Shown here in pieces: positions 43,636-53,707 of a stretch of 64,000 bases of DNA (its first letter is position 1; every line of letters begins with the position of its first letter). Source of the stretch: Aurantiacibacter sediminis (lineage in GTDB: Bacteria > Pseudomonadota > Alphaproteobacteria > Sphingomonadales > Sphingomonadaceae). The position numbers and the translations under genes were made by a program. The stretch covers positions 207,054-271,053 of the forward strand of contig NZ_JAEANY010000004.1 in NCBI RefSeq assembly GCF_016019885.1, read 5' to 3'. The notes below the pieces were generated by a model. It was not told the DNA's origin, did no database searches, and was given only the letters and a program-made list of their open reading frames with translations.

Positions 43636-44886
43636 CTAGCCCGCGCTCGCGGCGGACTTGACCCAGTCCTTCAGCGGCCTTCCGGCATCGGCCAGTTCTG
43701 CCGGATCGATGCGCAAACCCATTTCCACCAGTTTGCGACCATGCGAGTAATCACGAACGTTGTTGACGCAATCGAGCGCCACCACCTTGCCGTCTCGCAG
43801 GTAGACGACGGAGAAACTGCGGTCGGCAGGGTTGCCGCGCATGACCGACCGCTCATAACCTAGCGACAGGCCGACGGTCTGCAATTTCACATCATACTGA
43901 TCCGACCAGAACCAAGGTGTCGCAGTGTAGGTCGTCTCGCTGCCGCAAATGTTTTTCGCTGCAGTAGTTGCCATGTCGTTTGCATTCTGCACCGATTCGA
44001 GCCGCAGGACTGCCCCATCAGCAAATCTATTGGCGTGGGCAGCGCAGTCCCCGATGGCAAAGATATCCGGCAAGGAGGTGCGACATTGGCCATCGACCAG
44101 CACACCGTTGCCGCAATCCGCTCCAGCTTCAGCGAGCGGCGCCACGTTAGGCTCGATGCCGACACCAACGATGGCAAGATCAGCCTCGATCGTTGAACCG
44201 TCAGCCAATTCCACGCCCGTCACCATGGTTTCGCCCGTAAAACGCTTAGCCTGACCGTCCAGCAACAGGTTGACGCCCTGCCGGCGATGCTCCTCCGCAA
44301 AGAACCCCGACAAGTCTTCTCCGGCCACACGGGCAAGAAGACGAGGCAAGGTCTCGATTAACGAAACGCCCTTGCCCAGCTTGGTCAGGATGGCAGCAGC
44401 TTCCAGCCCGATATAACCGCCTCCGATCACAACCACAGTCCGTGCAGCATCCATTTCCTGCATCAGTGAATCGACGTCGGCTCGCTCTCGAATGGTGTGG
44501 ATGCCTTCGAGGTTGCATCCCTCAATCCCCAACTTTCGTGGCTTTCCACCGGCGGCCCAGACCAGCTTGCCGTATGTGAACCGTTCCCCACCCGTACAGA
44601 TGACCGCATGCGATTTGGTATCGACAGTGGTCACTGTACACCCGTGATGGAATGTAATCTCGCGCTCGCGCCAGTATTCGGGCGGGCGCAACAGGAGCTT
44701 TTCGAAAGGTTTGATTCTTGCCAGGTAATCCTTGGACAAGGGCGGTCGCTCGTAAGGTATGTCCAGCTCGCTAGAGACTATCGCGATGGTGCCTTCAAAC
44801 CCTTCACCTCGGAGGGCGATTGCAGCTTGGGCGCCGGCGTGCCCTCCCCCCACGATCACCACGTCATAGTGCGACACTCGTGTCAT
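43636..44886 (-). CDS. FAD-dependent ferredoxin/rubredoxin-type reductase
   Basis: A 416-residue flavoprotein. The FAD motif is [27 protein letters not shown] is typical of ferredoxin reductases of oxygenase systems, the NAD motif is [14 protein letters not shown], and the second FAD motif is [11 protein letters not shown]. Enzymes of this type pass electrons from NADH to a ferredoxin for an oxygenase. The likely partner here, boxB, is a pseudogene. The flavoprotein at 60590 is a distant homologue. Confidence 0.88.
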   Translation of the reverse strand: MTRVSHYDVVIVGGGHAGAQAAIALRGEGFEGTIAIVSSELDIPYERPPLSKDYLARIKPFEKLLLRPPEYWREREITFHHGCTVTTVDTKSHAVICTGGERFTYGKLVWAAGGKPRKLGIEGCNLEGIHTIRERADVDSLMQEMDAARTVVVIGGGYIGLEAAAILTKLGKGVSLIETLPRLLARVAGEDLSGFFAEEHRRQGVNLLLDGQAKRFTGETMVTGVELADGSTIEADLAIVGVGIEPNVAPLAEAGADCGNGVLVDGQCRTSLPDIFAIGDCAAHANRFADGAVLRLESVQNANDMATTAAKNICGSETTYTATPWFWSDQYDVKLQTVGLSLGYERSVMRGNPADRSFSVVYLRDGKVVALDCVNNVRDYSHGRKLVEMGLRIDPAELADAGRPLKDWVKSAASAG

Positions 44887-44978
44887 CTATTCGTCTCCAC
44901 CTCGAAGCAATGTAAGATAGCGCGAAGCTGCCATCTATCCAGCAACTCCGCCCGTCAAGTTCGTTCGCTCAAACCGCA

Positions 44979-45710
44979 TCAGGCCCTACGGACGTACTCG
45001 AAATCTGCCAGCTGATTGTCGATGCCGCGATCGGACATGATTGTCCAGTTGGCGCATTTGCCGGGCTCGGTTTCCCCCACCATCGACGACCTCACGTAAT
45101 CACGGTCTTCAAGGCTGGGGAAGGCGGCCGGCACGGTCGCCCAAACACGGCTTGCCTTGCGTGTCGAAGTCGAAACCGAACCAGACATCAACCTGACGAT
45201 GGAAGCGTTCAAAAGGCAGGCTGAGCTCATAATCAAAACCGGCCTTCTTTATCAGCCTGGTCCATCGGGTCAGTCCGATAGGGCTGTCCTGCGGATAGGG
45301 CTTTCAGGTGAGGGGGTTCATCGCGTTACGCATCACCACCTCTTGTCTGCATCGCCGGGATGGCGATAGTGCATTTCTTCGGCTTCTTCGCCATCATCGC
45401 GGCCGAAATCGGCATAAAGCAGAAAGTTGATCGCCAACAGGTGCCTGCCCTCCTCCACGTTGTCCTGCAAAAGATTGGGCATGCAGCCGTCTTCGAGCGC
45501 CGCAATCTTGCATCGAGCGGCGTCTTGCCGCGGCGCTCTTCGGGCGCGATTTGCTTGACGAGCTTCTCCGCTGCGAGGTTCATTTCCGACGAAGGCGCGA
45601 TTGATATCCTTGACGTGGATGAACTGCTCGCCTCGTCGCAAATGGCAACGAAACCGTCCGAACAAATCATCGCCAGCGCCAGCGATCTAAGTGCATTCGG
45701 GGGCGGCAAA
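44979..45710 (-). pseudogene. boxB: Decayed boxB (benzoyl-CoA 2,3-epoxygenase) gene
   Basis: Pieces of BoxB appear in order but in different frames: IHVKDINRAFVGNEPRS, then LLQDNVEEGRHLLAINFLL and DFGRDDGEEAEEM. Next come MRNAMNPLT, a stop, IGLTRWTRLIKKAGFDYELS and LPFERFHRQVDV, and finally SLEDRDYVRSSMVGETEPGK and DFEYVRRA. Several frameshifts and at least one stop are present, and the N-terminal part is missing. BoxB is the diiron component that epoxidises benzoyl-CoA. Identification is from recalled family motifs. Confidence 0.72.
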
Positions 45711-45798
45711 GTAAGTTCCTGAACAGCAATTTTCCAGCGCTGACGCGTCTGGCGATTGTGCTATTGGGTTCCGACTGACTGGCGACCTGGGGAGTGCG

Positions 45799-46650
45799 AT
45801 GACAACCGAGCAGCACAAGGGTGCGCGATCCCAAACTGTGGTCGAGGCAGCCACCGTTTTGGTGTTCCGGCAGCGGGCGAGGACACGCGCGCCAGAACTG
45901 CTGATGGTGCAGCGCTCGGGCGAACTGGCCTTTGCCGCGAGGGCAATGGTTTTCCCTGGCGGGAAGCTGCATGCCTCGGATCGGGCCCTGGCAGCACAAC
46001 TTGCTCAAAGCGATCGGTCAGACGACCTCGCACATCGCCTCGCCGGGATCCGCGAGGTCCTGGAGGAAACGGGTCTCGTTATAGGTGTCGAGCAGCAGCT
46101 AACCGCGCAGCAGGCACAAGAGGCCCGTACCATGCTGGCGACTTCGGAAGACCTGGCACCCGTGCTGGCCCGGTTCGGGTGGAGCCTTGCGCCCTTGCAG
46201 CTGGTGCCTTTTGCGCGCTGGTTGCCGCGCGGAAGGGTTGGGCGGGCCTTCGACACGCGGTTCTATCTGGCCGATCTGGGGAGCGGACAGGTCGAGCTCG
46301 AACCCGACCTCGGAGAAATGACGCGGTTGACGTGGCTCACCGCTAGGGATGCGCTTGCGCGCTACGCCAGCGGCGAGATGCACATGATCTTTCCCACCCT
46401 TCGCAATCTGGAAAGGCTTGCCCAGTTCGACAGTTTTGCGGCTGCAGCCGAACATGCGCGCAACACCGCCATCTCCACGATTTCCCCGTGGATAGAGGAG
46501 GTGAAGGGCAGGAAGCTGCTGCGGATACCCGAGGGCGCCGGCTATCCCGTCACCAGCGCGCCGCTGGAACAGAGCGGCTTCCAGTCGAAGGATTCCTCAC
46601 CGTCGGCAGGGAAGGACACGCCGGGTTCAACGCGTCCTGCCCCGGCCTGA
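45799..46650 (+). CDS. Nudix hydrolase, NUDT19-like
   Basis: A 283-residue protein. The Nudix box is present but split: FPGGKLHASD is followed by about 24 extra residues before AGIREVLEETGLVIG. This insertion is seen in the NUDT19 type, whose members hydrolyse CoA or acyl-CoA diphosphates. GGGGAG precedes the ATG. It is convergent with paaZ. A CoA-cleaving activity would fit the acyl-CoA pathway around it, but that is inference. Confidence 0.83.
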   Translation: MTTEQHKGARSQTVVEAATVLVFRQRARTRAPELLMVQRSGELAFAARAMVFPGGKLHASDRALAAQLAQSDRSDDLAHRLAGIREVLEETGLVIGVEQQLTAQQAQEARTMLATSEDLAPVLARFGWSLAPLQLVPFARWLPRGRVGRAFDTRFYLADLGSGQVELEPDLGEMTRLTWLTARDALARYASGEMHMIFPTLRNLERLAQFDSFAAAAEHARNTAISTISPWIEEVKGRKLLRIPEGAGYPVTSAPLEQSGFQSKDSSPSAGKDTPGSTRPAPA

Positions 46651-46662
46651 ACGGCTGACGGC

Positions 46663-48705
46663 TTAGATGGCGTCGGTTACAGCGTTCATGGTCAGCAGAT
46701 CGTAGGTCGCCGCCACTTCGCCCTCGTCATCGGTGACGGTGACTGCCCAAACAACTTCGCCATATTCGCCCGGATTGCGGATCTTCTTCGACTTGACCGT
46801 CAGCGCCACCGAGATCGGCGTGCCCGGAGTGACCGGCTTCAGGAAACGAAGGTTGTCGAGGCCGTAGTTCGCCAGCACCGGCCCCGGCGCGGCATCGACG
46901 AACAGGCCGGCCGCGAATGACAGGATCAGGTAGCCATGCGCGACACGGCCGGGGAAGAACGGGTTGGCGGCCGCCGCCTCCTCGTCCATGTGGGCATAGA
47001 ATTCGTCGCCCGTGAAACTGGCGAAATGCTCGATGTCCTCCAAAGTAATCGTGCGCGACGCGGTAGTGAGTGTGTAACCTATCTCCAGCTCTTCAAAATT
47101 AAGCCGGAAGGGGTGCATCTCCCCGGTTGGTTGCGGCGCGCCGGGTAGCCACTTGCCGATCGCGCCGGACAAGGTCCGCGGCGACCCCTGCAGAGCGCTG
47201 CGCTGCATGTAGTGCTTGACCCCGCGTACGCCGCCCATTTCCTCGCCGCCCCCGGCCCTGCCCGGGCCGCCATGGATTAGCATCGGCAAGGGGGAGCCGT
47301 GGCCGGTGGATTCGCCAGCACTGTCGCGGTCGATGAACACGATGCGGCCATGATAGGGGCCAGCGCCCTCGACGAACTGCCGCGCGATGTCAGGATCGTG
47401 GGTAAATACCGACATTACCAGTGAGCCCTGCCCGCGATTCGCCAGCGCGATGGCATCCGCGCAATCGCGGTAGGGCATCAGCGTAGAGACCGGGCCGAAA
47501 GCCTCCACGTCGTGAACGACCTTTGCCTCCCAGGGGTTGTCGGCACGAAACAGCAGGGGGGAGATAAAGGCACCGATGCCCTGCTCCACGCCGAGCGCTT
47601 CTACTTTGTTGGGGTCACCGAATACGAGCTTCGCCTCGCTGGCGATCTGCCGCGCCTTGTCACGAACGTCTTCGAGTTGCTTGAGTGATGCCAGGGCACC
47701 CATCCGCACGCCTTCCTGTGCCGGGTCACCCACGACGATCTTCTGCAATCGTGCCTTTATCGCCTCCTCGACGTCGTCCATAAGTGCTGCCGGAACGAAT
47801 GTACGGCGAATGGCCGTGCATTTTTGCCCGGCCTTGGTGGTCATCTCGCGCACCACTTCTTTCACGAATAGATCGAATTCGGGACTGTCCTTGGTCGCGT
47901 CAGGCCCGAGGACCGATGCATTGAGCGAATCCTGCTCCGCGACAAATCTCACCGATTCACGCGAAATGACCGGATGGTTCTTCAACTTGGCCGCGGTGGC
48001 GGCTGACCCGGTAAAGGAAACGACGTCCTGACAAGTGAGATGGTCGAGCAGGTCTCCCACCGAACCGACAATCAGTTGCAATGCTCCCTCCGGCAAAAGG
48101 CCGGACTCCAACATGATGCGAAAGCATGCCTCTGTCAGCTGTGCGCCTTGTGTAGCTGGTTTGACGATGGCGGGGACGCCGGCAACCAGCGTGGGGCCAA
48201 GTTTTTCCAGCATTCCCCACACCGGAAAATTGAACGCGTTGATATGGACCGCTGCGCCATGGAGCGAGGTATAGACGTGCTGCCCAATGAAGGTGCCGCT
48301 CTTACCTATGGGCTCATAATCGCCGTCTGGCAGGATGTGCGCATCGGGAAGCTCACGGCGTGCCTTTGACGAAGTGACAAAGAGCGTGCCTGCGCCGCCT
48401 TCGATATCGATCCAGCTATCTTGGCGTGTGGCCCCCGTGCTGGCGGAGATCTCGTAGAGTTCCTCCTTGCGCTCCATGATGGCCAGCGCGAGGCCCTTGA
48501 TCATACGGGCACGCTCATGAAAAGTCATTTGTCGCAGATTGGTGCCGCCGATTTTCCGCGCATGTTCGAGCATCCCTGCGAAATCGAGGCCTTCGGTCCC
48601 TGTTTGGGCAACGATGGAGCTGTCTACCGCCGACAGTATGTCTTGCAGATTCGCGCTGGCCTCGAACCAGCTATCGCGGGTGTAGTTCTTCAAAATCTTG
48701 GTCAT
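46663..48705 (-). CDS. paaZ: PaaZ: oxepin-CoA hydrolase / aldehyde dehydrogenase
   Basis: A 680-residue bifunctional enzyme of phenylacetate degradation. The N-terminal aldehyde dehydrogenase domain has the catalytic Cys in TKAGQKCTAIRRTF and the Glu in FVAEQDSLNASVLG. The C-terminal MaoC-type hot-dog hydratase domain has FTGDEFYAHMDEEAA and FPGRVAHGYL. It opens oxepin-CoA and oxidises the resulting aldehyde to 3-oxo-5,6-didehydrosuberyl-CoA. AAGGA precedes the start. It is cotranscribed with paaG from the divergent promoter. Confidence 0.95.
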   Translation of the reverse strand: MTKILKNYTRDSWFEASANLQDILSAVDSSIVAQTGTEGLDFAGMLEHARKIGGTNLRQMTFHERARMIKGLALAIMERKEELYEISASTGATRQDSWIDIEGGAGTLFVTSSKARRELPDAHILPDGDYEPIGKSGTFIGQHVYTSLHGAAVHINAFNFPVWGMLEKLGPTLVAGVPAIVKPATQGAQLTEACFRIMLESGLLPEGALQLIVGSVGDLLDHLTCQDVVSFTGSAATAAKLKNHPVISRESVRFVAEQDSLNASVLGPDATKDSPEFDLFVKEVVREMTTKAGQKCTAIRRTFVPAALMDDVEEAIKARLQKIVVGDPAQEGVRMGALASLKQLEDVRDKARQIASEAKLVFGDPNKVEALGVEQGIGAFISPLLFRADNPWEAKVVHDVEAFGPVSTLMPYRDCADAIALANRGQGSLVMSVFTHDPDIARQFVEGAGPYHGRIVFIDRDSAGESTGHGSPLPMLIHGGPGRAGGGEEMGGVRGVKHYMQRSALQGSPRTLSGAIGKWLPGAPQPTGEMHPFRLNFEELEIGYTLTTASRTITLEDIEHFASFTGDEFYAHMDEEAAAANPFFPGRVAHGYLILSFAAGLFVDAAPGPVLANYGLDNLRFLKPVTPGTPISVALTVKSKKIRNPGEYGEVVWAVTVTDDEGEVAATYDLLTMNAVTDAI

Positions 48706-48746
48706 CTCTAATCCTTATTCGGGAGCCGCCTTGCACTATCGTGCGG

Positions 48747-49538
48747 CTACTTTCCTTTGAACTGGGGTGCGCGCTTCTCCATGAAGGCGGCCACGCCTTC
48801 CTGATAATCCTCGCTTTGGCCAAGCTCGCGCATGAGGTCGCGCTCGTAATCGAGCTCCGTCTGAAGATCGTTCAGCAATGACCCGCGGATGGCTCGTTTG
48901 GTCGCGGCCAAACCGCGTGTCGGGCCGCCCGCCAAGCGTTCGGCCAACGCTTTGGCCTCCGTTAGCAATGCGTCATCCTCGACACATTTCCATATCATGC
49001 CCCATTCTTCTGCCTTGGCTGCCGACAAAGAATCGGCGGTCAAGGCCAGTCCCAACGCCCGAGCCTGCCCCACCAGCCGAGGCAGAACCCACGTGCCGCC
49101 CGAATCAGGTATAAGGCCGATATTGGCGAAGGACTGAATGAACTTGGCGCTTTGCGCCGCAAGCACGATATCGCAGGCAAGTGCCACATTCGCCCCTGCG
49201 CCCGCCGCAACGCCATTAACCGCGCAGACCACAGGCTTGTCGCGGGTTGCCAGGCGGCTGATCAGCGGCGACCAAAACTTTTCGACCGTCTGCCCTAGAT
49301 CCACCCGATCATCTCCAGGGGAGACAGCACGATCGGCAAGGTCCTGTCCGGCACAAAACCCTCGGCCTGCCCCGGTTAGCAGGACCGCGCGGATGTCTGC
49401 ATCACTATCGGCGTCGTCCAGCGCGGCCGCCAGCTCTATGTGCATTGCCTCTGTGAAACTGTTGAGCCGGTCGGGACGATTCAAAGTAATACGAGCGACG
49501 CCGTTTTCCTTCTCAACGATGATGGTCTCGAAACTCAT
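48747..49538 (-). CDS. paaG: PaaG: 1,2-epoxyphenylacetyl-CoA isomerase (crotonase family)
   Basis: A 263-residue crotonase-fold enzyme. The block LTGAGRGFCAGQDLADR is the PaaG-type oxyanion segment, with Asp in the position used by isomerases, and NGVAAGAGANVALACDIV is the second oxyanion strand. It converts the ring epoxide to oxepin-CoA. The ATG at 49538 is preceded by AAGGAGG. It is divergent from paaH across a palindrome. Confidence 0.92.
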   Translation of the reverse strand: MSFETIIVEKENGVARITLNRPDRLNSFTEAMHIELAAALDDADSDADIRAVLLTGAGRGFCAGQDLADRAVSPGDDRVDLGQTVEKFWSPLISRLATRDKPVVCAVNGVAAGAGANVALACDIVLAAQSAKFIQSFANIGLIPDSGGTWVLPRLVGQARALGLALTADSLSAAKAEEWGMIWKCVEDDALLTEAKALAERLAGGPTRGLAATKRAIRGSLLNDLQTELDYERDLMRELGQSEDYQEGVAAFMEKRAPQFKGK

Positions 49539-49556
49539 GGCCAAGCCTCCTTAATT

Positions 49557-49580
49557 AATAGACTGCACGGTCAGTCGATT
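49557..49580. promoter_or_regulatory. Palindromic TetR-type operator between paaG and paaH
   Basis: A 24-base imperfect palindrome (18 of 24 positions symmetric) with half-sites GACTG and CAGTC around CACGGT. It lies in the 78-base divergent intergenic space and shares its layout with the palindrome before paaA, which suits repression of both arms by the cluster's TetR protein. Confidence 0.6.
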
Positions 49581-49616
49581 ATTGGCAAGCGGTTTCGATG
49601 GCGCTATGCGGAGGCC

Positions 49617-51092
49617 ATGACAAGAGCTCAAATCTCAACTTTCGACCCGGTGGCCGTCTTTGGTGCAGGGGCAATGGGCAGCGGCATTGCCCAGGTTGCC
49701 GCTCAGGCCGGTCACAGGGTCATGGTCTTCGATACTTCGGAGGAAACGCTTGTTCGTAGCCGAGACCATCTTGGATCGACTTTCGACAAGCTCGTCAGCC
49801 GGGGGAAGAGAACGAGAGCTGACGCACAATCGGTTCTGGCCAGGATTACCTGGTCAACCGATCTGCAACAGGCGGCCGAGGCCCGCTTGGTGATCGAGGC
49901 CATCGTCGAGAACGCCGAGGCAAAGCGCGGTCTCTTCGCAAGACTGTCCGAGATCGTCGCCAGCGACGCCATCCTTGCCAGCAACACGTCCTCACTTTCC
50001 ATCGACGACCTATCGCCCGGCGTGAGTGAAGCAACGCGTTTTTTGGGATTGCATTTCTTCAACCCCGTACCGCTCATGAAATTGGTAGAAGTCGTACCTG
50101 GATCACACACTGCACCGCAGGTTGTCGACAGTTGCTGCGAGCTGATGAAGCAATGGGGAAAGGTCGCCGCAGTTGTGCGAGATGTGCCCGGCTTTATCGT
50201 CAACCGAGTGGCCCGGCCCTACTATGCTGAAGCGTTCAGAGCGTGGGATGAGGGTATAACGCCGCACAAGATCGACTCTTTGCTCGAATCTGCTGGCAAT
50301 TTCCGCATGGGTCCGCTCACGCTGGCTGATTTCATCGGTCAGGACATAAATTTCAATGCCGCTCGCAATGTCGCAGATGCGGGAGCGGATAAGAAGCGTT
50401 TCCGCTTGCAGGTAAAGCAGGAAGAACTGGTGCTCGGCGGTAATTTGGGCCGCAAGACGGGTCAAGGCGTCTTCACCTATCCCGCAGAGCGGCCCGAACC
50501 CGATTTTGCCGAAGCGGCGAATGAGATTTCGACGCCTATCCAAGTGGCCAAGCGATTGCGAATTCTGGAACCTCTGCGCAAAGCCCTTGAGAGGGCGGAG
50601 ATATCGCTTGTAGCAACGGACGACCTCGCCGACGACAGCATCAGGGTAAACGGCTTTGTTGTGGCAGCCAGCGACGGGAGGAAACTCGCTTCACGCGACG
50701 GCGTCGATGCCATTTTCGATCACACGCGTGATTGGGATGCTGCACGTTTAATCGGTGTCACAGCAAGAAATCCAGAGGTCGCCGGCGTTCTAGCAGCGCT
50801 GCTAGCCCCGCTGGAGAAGCGAGTGATTATGCTTCCCGACAGACCTGGACAGGTAGTGCTGCGCACTCTGGCCCAGCTAGCCAACAGTGCAGCAGATGCG
50901 GTCGAGGACGACGTCGCTAGCGCCGCTGATATAGACAAGGCGATGCGATACGGCGCTAACCACCCTGAAGGTCCGTTGGAATGGGCCGAGCGCGTCGGGA
51001 GAGAATGGCTTCGAGACGTGCTGCAGAACATCACGTCGGCCGAGGCTGACGCTCTCTACACCCCTTCACCGCGCTGGTCGCGTGCCAACTGA
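49617..51092 (+). CDS. paaH: PaaH: 3-hydroxyacyl-CoA dehydrogenase
   Basis: A 491-residue NAD-dependent dehydrogenase. The dinucleotide motif is VAVFGAGAMGSGIAQVAAQAGH, the catalytic His region is LGLHFFNPVPLMKLVEVV, and DVPGFIVNRVARPYYAEA leads into the C-terminal dimerisation domain, which is duplicated as in PaaH (second part with YGANHPEGPLEWAERVG). It oxidises 3-hydroxyadipyl-CoA. The ATG at 49617 has GGAGG very close by. Confidence 0.93.
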   Translation: MTRAQISTFDPVAVFGAGAMGSGIAQVAAQAGHRVMVFDTSEETLVRSRDHLGSTFDKLVSRGKRTRADAQSVLARITWSTDLQQAAEARLVIEAIVENAEAKRGLFARLSEIVASDAILASNTSSLSIDDLSPGVSEATRFLGLHFFNPVPLMKLVEVVPGSHTAPQVVDSCCELMKQWGKVAAVVRDVPGFIVNRVARPYYAEAFRAWDEGITPHKIDSLLESAGNFRMGPLTLADFIGQDINFNAARNVADAGADKKRFRLQVKQEELVLGGNLGRKTGQGVFTYPAERPEPDFAEAANEISTPIQVAKRLRILEPLRKALERAEISLVATDDLADDSIRVNGFVVAASDGRKLASRDGVDAIFDHTRDWDAARLIGVTARNPEVAGVLAALLAPLEKRVIMLPDRPGQVVLRTLAQLANSAADAVEDDVASAADIDKAMRYGANHPEGPLEWAERVGREWLRDVLQNITSAEADALYTPSPRWSRAN

Positions 51093-51126
51093 TCAAATGA
51101 TCAATCGATAAACTGAGGAAAATCTG

Positions 51127-52326
51127 ATGCCGGAAGCCTTTATATGCGATGCAGTTCGCACTCCCATAGGTCGCTATGGCGGAGCCTTGTCAGGCGTTCG
51201 TGCGGACGATCTGGCGGCAATTCCGATTGCAGAGCTGGTCGCGCGCTATCCTGCCATAGTCGATCATGTGGACGACATCATCCTAGGTGATGCGAATCAG
51301 GCAGGCGAGGACAATCGCAATGTGGCGCGCATGGCTGGACTGCTGGCAGGCCTCGGCGAACAGGTCCCGGGCACGACGCTCAACCGGCTTTGCGGTTCGG
51401 GCATGGATGCCGTTGCCTACGCCGCGCGATCAATAAAGGCTGGAGATGGGGACCTGTATATCGCTGGCGGCGTGGAATCGATGAGCCGCGCCCCATTTGT
51501 CATGCCCAAAGCGGACCAAGCCTTCTCGCGCGGAAACGCGGTGTACGACACCACGATCGGGTGGCGTTTCGTCAATCCGCAGATGAAGGACCGGTTCGGC
51601 GTGGATTCGATGCCCGAAACGGCCGAGAACGTGGCACAGGAATTCGGGATTTCGCGTGCTGATCAGGACAAATTCGCGCTTGAGAGCCAGCGCCGTGCGG
51701 CCCTTGCGCAAAAAAGTGGCCGCTTTGCAGCCGAGATTGTCCCCGTCGAGATTCCACAACGCAAAGGCGATCCCCTTCTGGTGACGCAGGATGAGCATCC
51801 GCGCGAGACCACTTTCGATCAGCTGGCAAAATTGCGTCCTATCGCGCGTCCGGACGGAACTGTGACGGCAGGCAATGCGAGCGGAGTGAATGACGGTGCA
51901 GCAGCGATCATCATCGCCGGAGCTGCCGCAGTCGAGCGGTACGGGCTGACACCCCGCGCCAAGGTGCTCGGAGCCGCGACCGCCGGTGTACCGCCACGCA
52001 TCATGGGTATCGGCCCTGCTCCGGCGAGCGAGAAACTGCTCAAACGTCTCGGTTTGAGTATTGCCGACATCGATGTGATCGAACTCAACGAGGCTTTCGC
52101 GTCACAAGGGCTGGCTGTCTTGCGCCGCCTAGGGCTTCCAGACGATTCCGAACACGTGAACCCGAACGGAGGCGCTATCGCGCTCGGTCATCCACTTGGC
52201 ATGTCTGGCGCAAGGCTTGTCATGACAGCCACCGAAGAACTTGCCCGCAGGAAGGCGCGTCTTGCTTTGTGCACGATGTGCATCGGCGTTGGCCAAGGCA
52301 TCGCGATGGCGATCGAGGCCATTTGA
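51127..52326 (+). CDS. paaJ: PaaJ/PcaF: 3-oxoadipyl-CoA / 3-oxo-5,6-didehydrosuberyl-CoA thiolase
   Basis: A 399-residue thiolase. The nucleophile Cys is in [12 protein letters not shown], the central block is [32 protein letters not shown] carries the His, and the second active Cys is in [12 protein letters not shown]. It performs both thiolytic steps of the phenylacetate pathway. Length and motifs are complete, unlike the thiolase remnant at 39798. Confidence 0.93.
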   Translation: MPEAFICDAVRTPIGRYGGALSGVRADDLAAIPIAELVARYPAIVDHVDDIILGDANQAGEDNRNVARMAGLLAGLGEQVPGTTLNRLCGSGMDAVAYAARSIKAGDGDLYIAGGVESMSRAPFVMPKADQAFSRGNAVYDTTIGWRFVNPQMKDRFGVDSMPETAENVAQEFGISRADQDKFALESQRRAALAQKSGRFAAEIVPVEIPQRKGDPLLVTQDEHPRETTFDQLAKLRPIARPDGTVTAGNASGVNDGAAAIIIAGAAAVERYGLTPRAKVLGAATAGVPPRIMGIGPAPASEKLLKRLGLSIADIDVIELNEAFASQGLAVLRRLGLPDDSEHVNPNGGAIALGHPLGMSGARLVMTATEELARRKARLALCTMCIGVGQGIAMAIEAI

Positions 52327-52344
52327 AAGTTATGGAAAAGATAG

Positions 52345-52364
52345 TTGACCGTCCGGTCGGTTAA
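52345..52364 (+). promoter_or_regulatory. Operator and candidate promoter upstream of paaA
   Basis: The sequence TTGACCGTCCGGTCGGTTAA is symmetric at 16 of 20 positions, a good TetR/PaaR-type operator. Its first six bases also read as a -35 element, with TAGTAC 17 bases downstream as a possible -10. Repressor binding would therefore block the promoter of paaABCDEF. Confidence 0.65.
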
Positions 52365-52404
52365 TGTTAGTACCTTGATAGTATTTGAGGCCAGGAGTTG
52401 AGCT

Positions 52405-53403
52405 ATGTACACTACCGAACTGGACAAAAAGGCTGCCGATTCCCGGGTTGTGGAAGTCGGCATCGATGATCCGCAGCAGCTTGCCCGCTTCGAAGCGCGC
52501 GTGGCCGCAGATGATTTTATCGAGCCCAATGACTGGATGCCCGAAACTTACCGGAAGACACTGGTAAGGCAAATGTCACAGCATGCTCACAGCGAAATCG
52601 TGGGCATGCTGCCCGAGGGCAACTGGCTGACTCGCGCGCCGAGCCTTTCGCGCAAAGCTATCCTGCTGGCGAAAATCCAGGACGAGGCAGGGCACGGGCT
52701 ATACCTGTATTGTGCTGCTGAAACGCTGGGCGTAAGCCGTGAACAGATGATTGATGCCCTTCACGATGGCTCGGCGAAGTACTCTACCATCTTCAATTAT
52801 CCGACTTTGAACTGGGCCGACATCGGCGCGATCGGTTGGCTTGTCGACGGCGCTGCGATCATGAATCAGGTCCCGTTGCAACGCACGAGCTATGGTCCAT
52901 ACGCGCGCGCGATGGTCCGTATCTGCAAGGAAGAGAGCTTTCACCAGCGGCAGGGCTTCGAGTTGATGATGCATATGGTGAACGGCACCCCGGATCAGCG
53001 CGAGATGGCTCAGGATGCATTGAACCGCTTCTGGTGGCCCAGCCTGATGATGTTCGGCCCACCCGATGACAAGTCGCCCAATACCGAACGCTCGATGCGT
53101 TGGCGGATCAAGCGCGATACGAACGATGACCTGCGGCAGAAGTTCGTCGATGCGACAGTGCCTCAAGCAGAATTGCTGGGCTTGACCGTTCCCGATCCGA
53201 ATCTGCGCTGGAACGAGGAGCGAGGCCATTACGATTTCAGCCCAATCGATTGGGAAGAGTTCTACGCGGTGGTCCGCGGGGAAGGGCCGGTAGCGCAGGA
53301 ACGCATGCAGGCGCGACGGAAGGCGTGGGACGATGGCGCTTGGGTTCGTGAAGCGGCCGCCAGCTATGAGACGAAACACGCTTCGGCGCGCATTGCTGCC
53401 TGA
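52405..53403 (+). CDS. paaA: PaaA: phenylacetyl-CoA 1,2-epoxidase catalytic subunit
   Basis: A 332-residue diiron oxygenase subunit. Metal-binding carboxylate/His motifs appear in [24 protein letters not shown] and [13 protein letters not shown]. The protein binds phenylacetyl-CoA and inserts one oxygen atom into the ring. AGGAG precedes the ATG. It is the first of the abutting genes paaA to paaE. Confidence 0.96.
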   Translation: MYTTELDKKAADSRVVEVGIDDPQQLARFEARVAADDFIEPNDWMPETYRKTLVRQMSQHAHSEIVGMLPEGNWLTRAPSLSRKAILLAKIQDEAGHGLYLYCAAETLGVSREQMIDALHDGSAKYSTIFNYPTLNWADIGAIGWLVDGAAIMNQVPLQRTSYGPYARAMVRICKEESFHQRQGFELMMHMVNGTPDQREMAQDALNRFWWPSLMMFGPPDDKSPNTERSMRWRIKRDTNDDLRQKFVDATVPQAELLGLTVPDPNLRWNEERGHYDFSPIDWEEFYAVVRGEGPVAQERMQARRKAWDDGAWVREAAASYETKHASARIAA

Positions 53404-53422
53404 GCTGACGGAGTAATAATCG

Positions 53423-53707
53423 ATGAGCAGTGACTGGCCCTTGTGGGAGGTATTCGTCCGGGCGCGTGGGGGTCTTGATCACCGTCATGTCGGTTCGGTC
53501 CACGCCCCCGATGCCGGGATAGCAATCCGCCACGCGCGCGACACCTATACTCGCCGAGAGGAAGGGGTAAGTCTGTGGGTTGTCCGGTCGAACGAGATAA
53601 CCGCCTCCGACCCGTCCGAGGCGGAGGAGATGTTTGAACCGGCGGCGAGCAAGATCTACCGCCACCCGACTTTTTACGACCTTCCGGACGAAGTGAAGCA
53701 CATGTGA
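53423..53707 (+). CDS. paaB: PaaB: epoxidase complex subunit
   Basis: A 94-residue protein starting WPLWEVFVRARGGLDHRHVGS after the first few residues, the typical PaaB sequence. It bridges PaaA-PaaC dimers and is needed for electron transfer from PaaE. Its stop overlaps the start of paaC (TGATG). Confidence 0.95.
   Translation: MSSDWPLWEVFVRARGGLDHRHVGSVHAPDAGIAIRHARDTYTRREEGVSLWVVRSNEITASDPSEAEEMFEPAASKIYRHPTFYDLPDEVKHM

Noticed and set aside
49780-49800. Sequence resembling the REP core (TTCGACAAGCTCG) in paaH
   Set aside because: It matches only part of the core and encodes conserved-looking PaaH sequence; judged a chance match.
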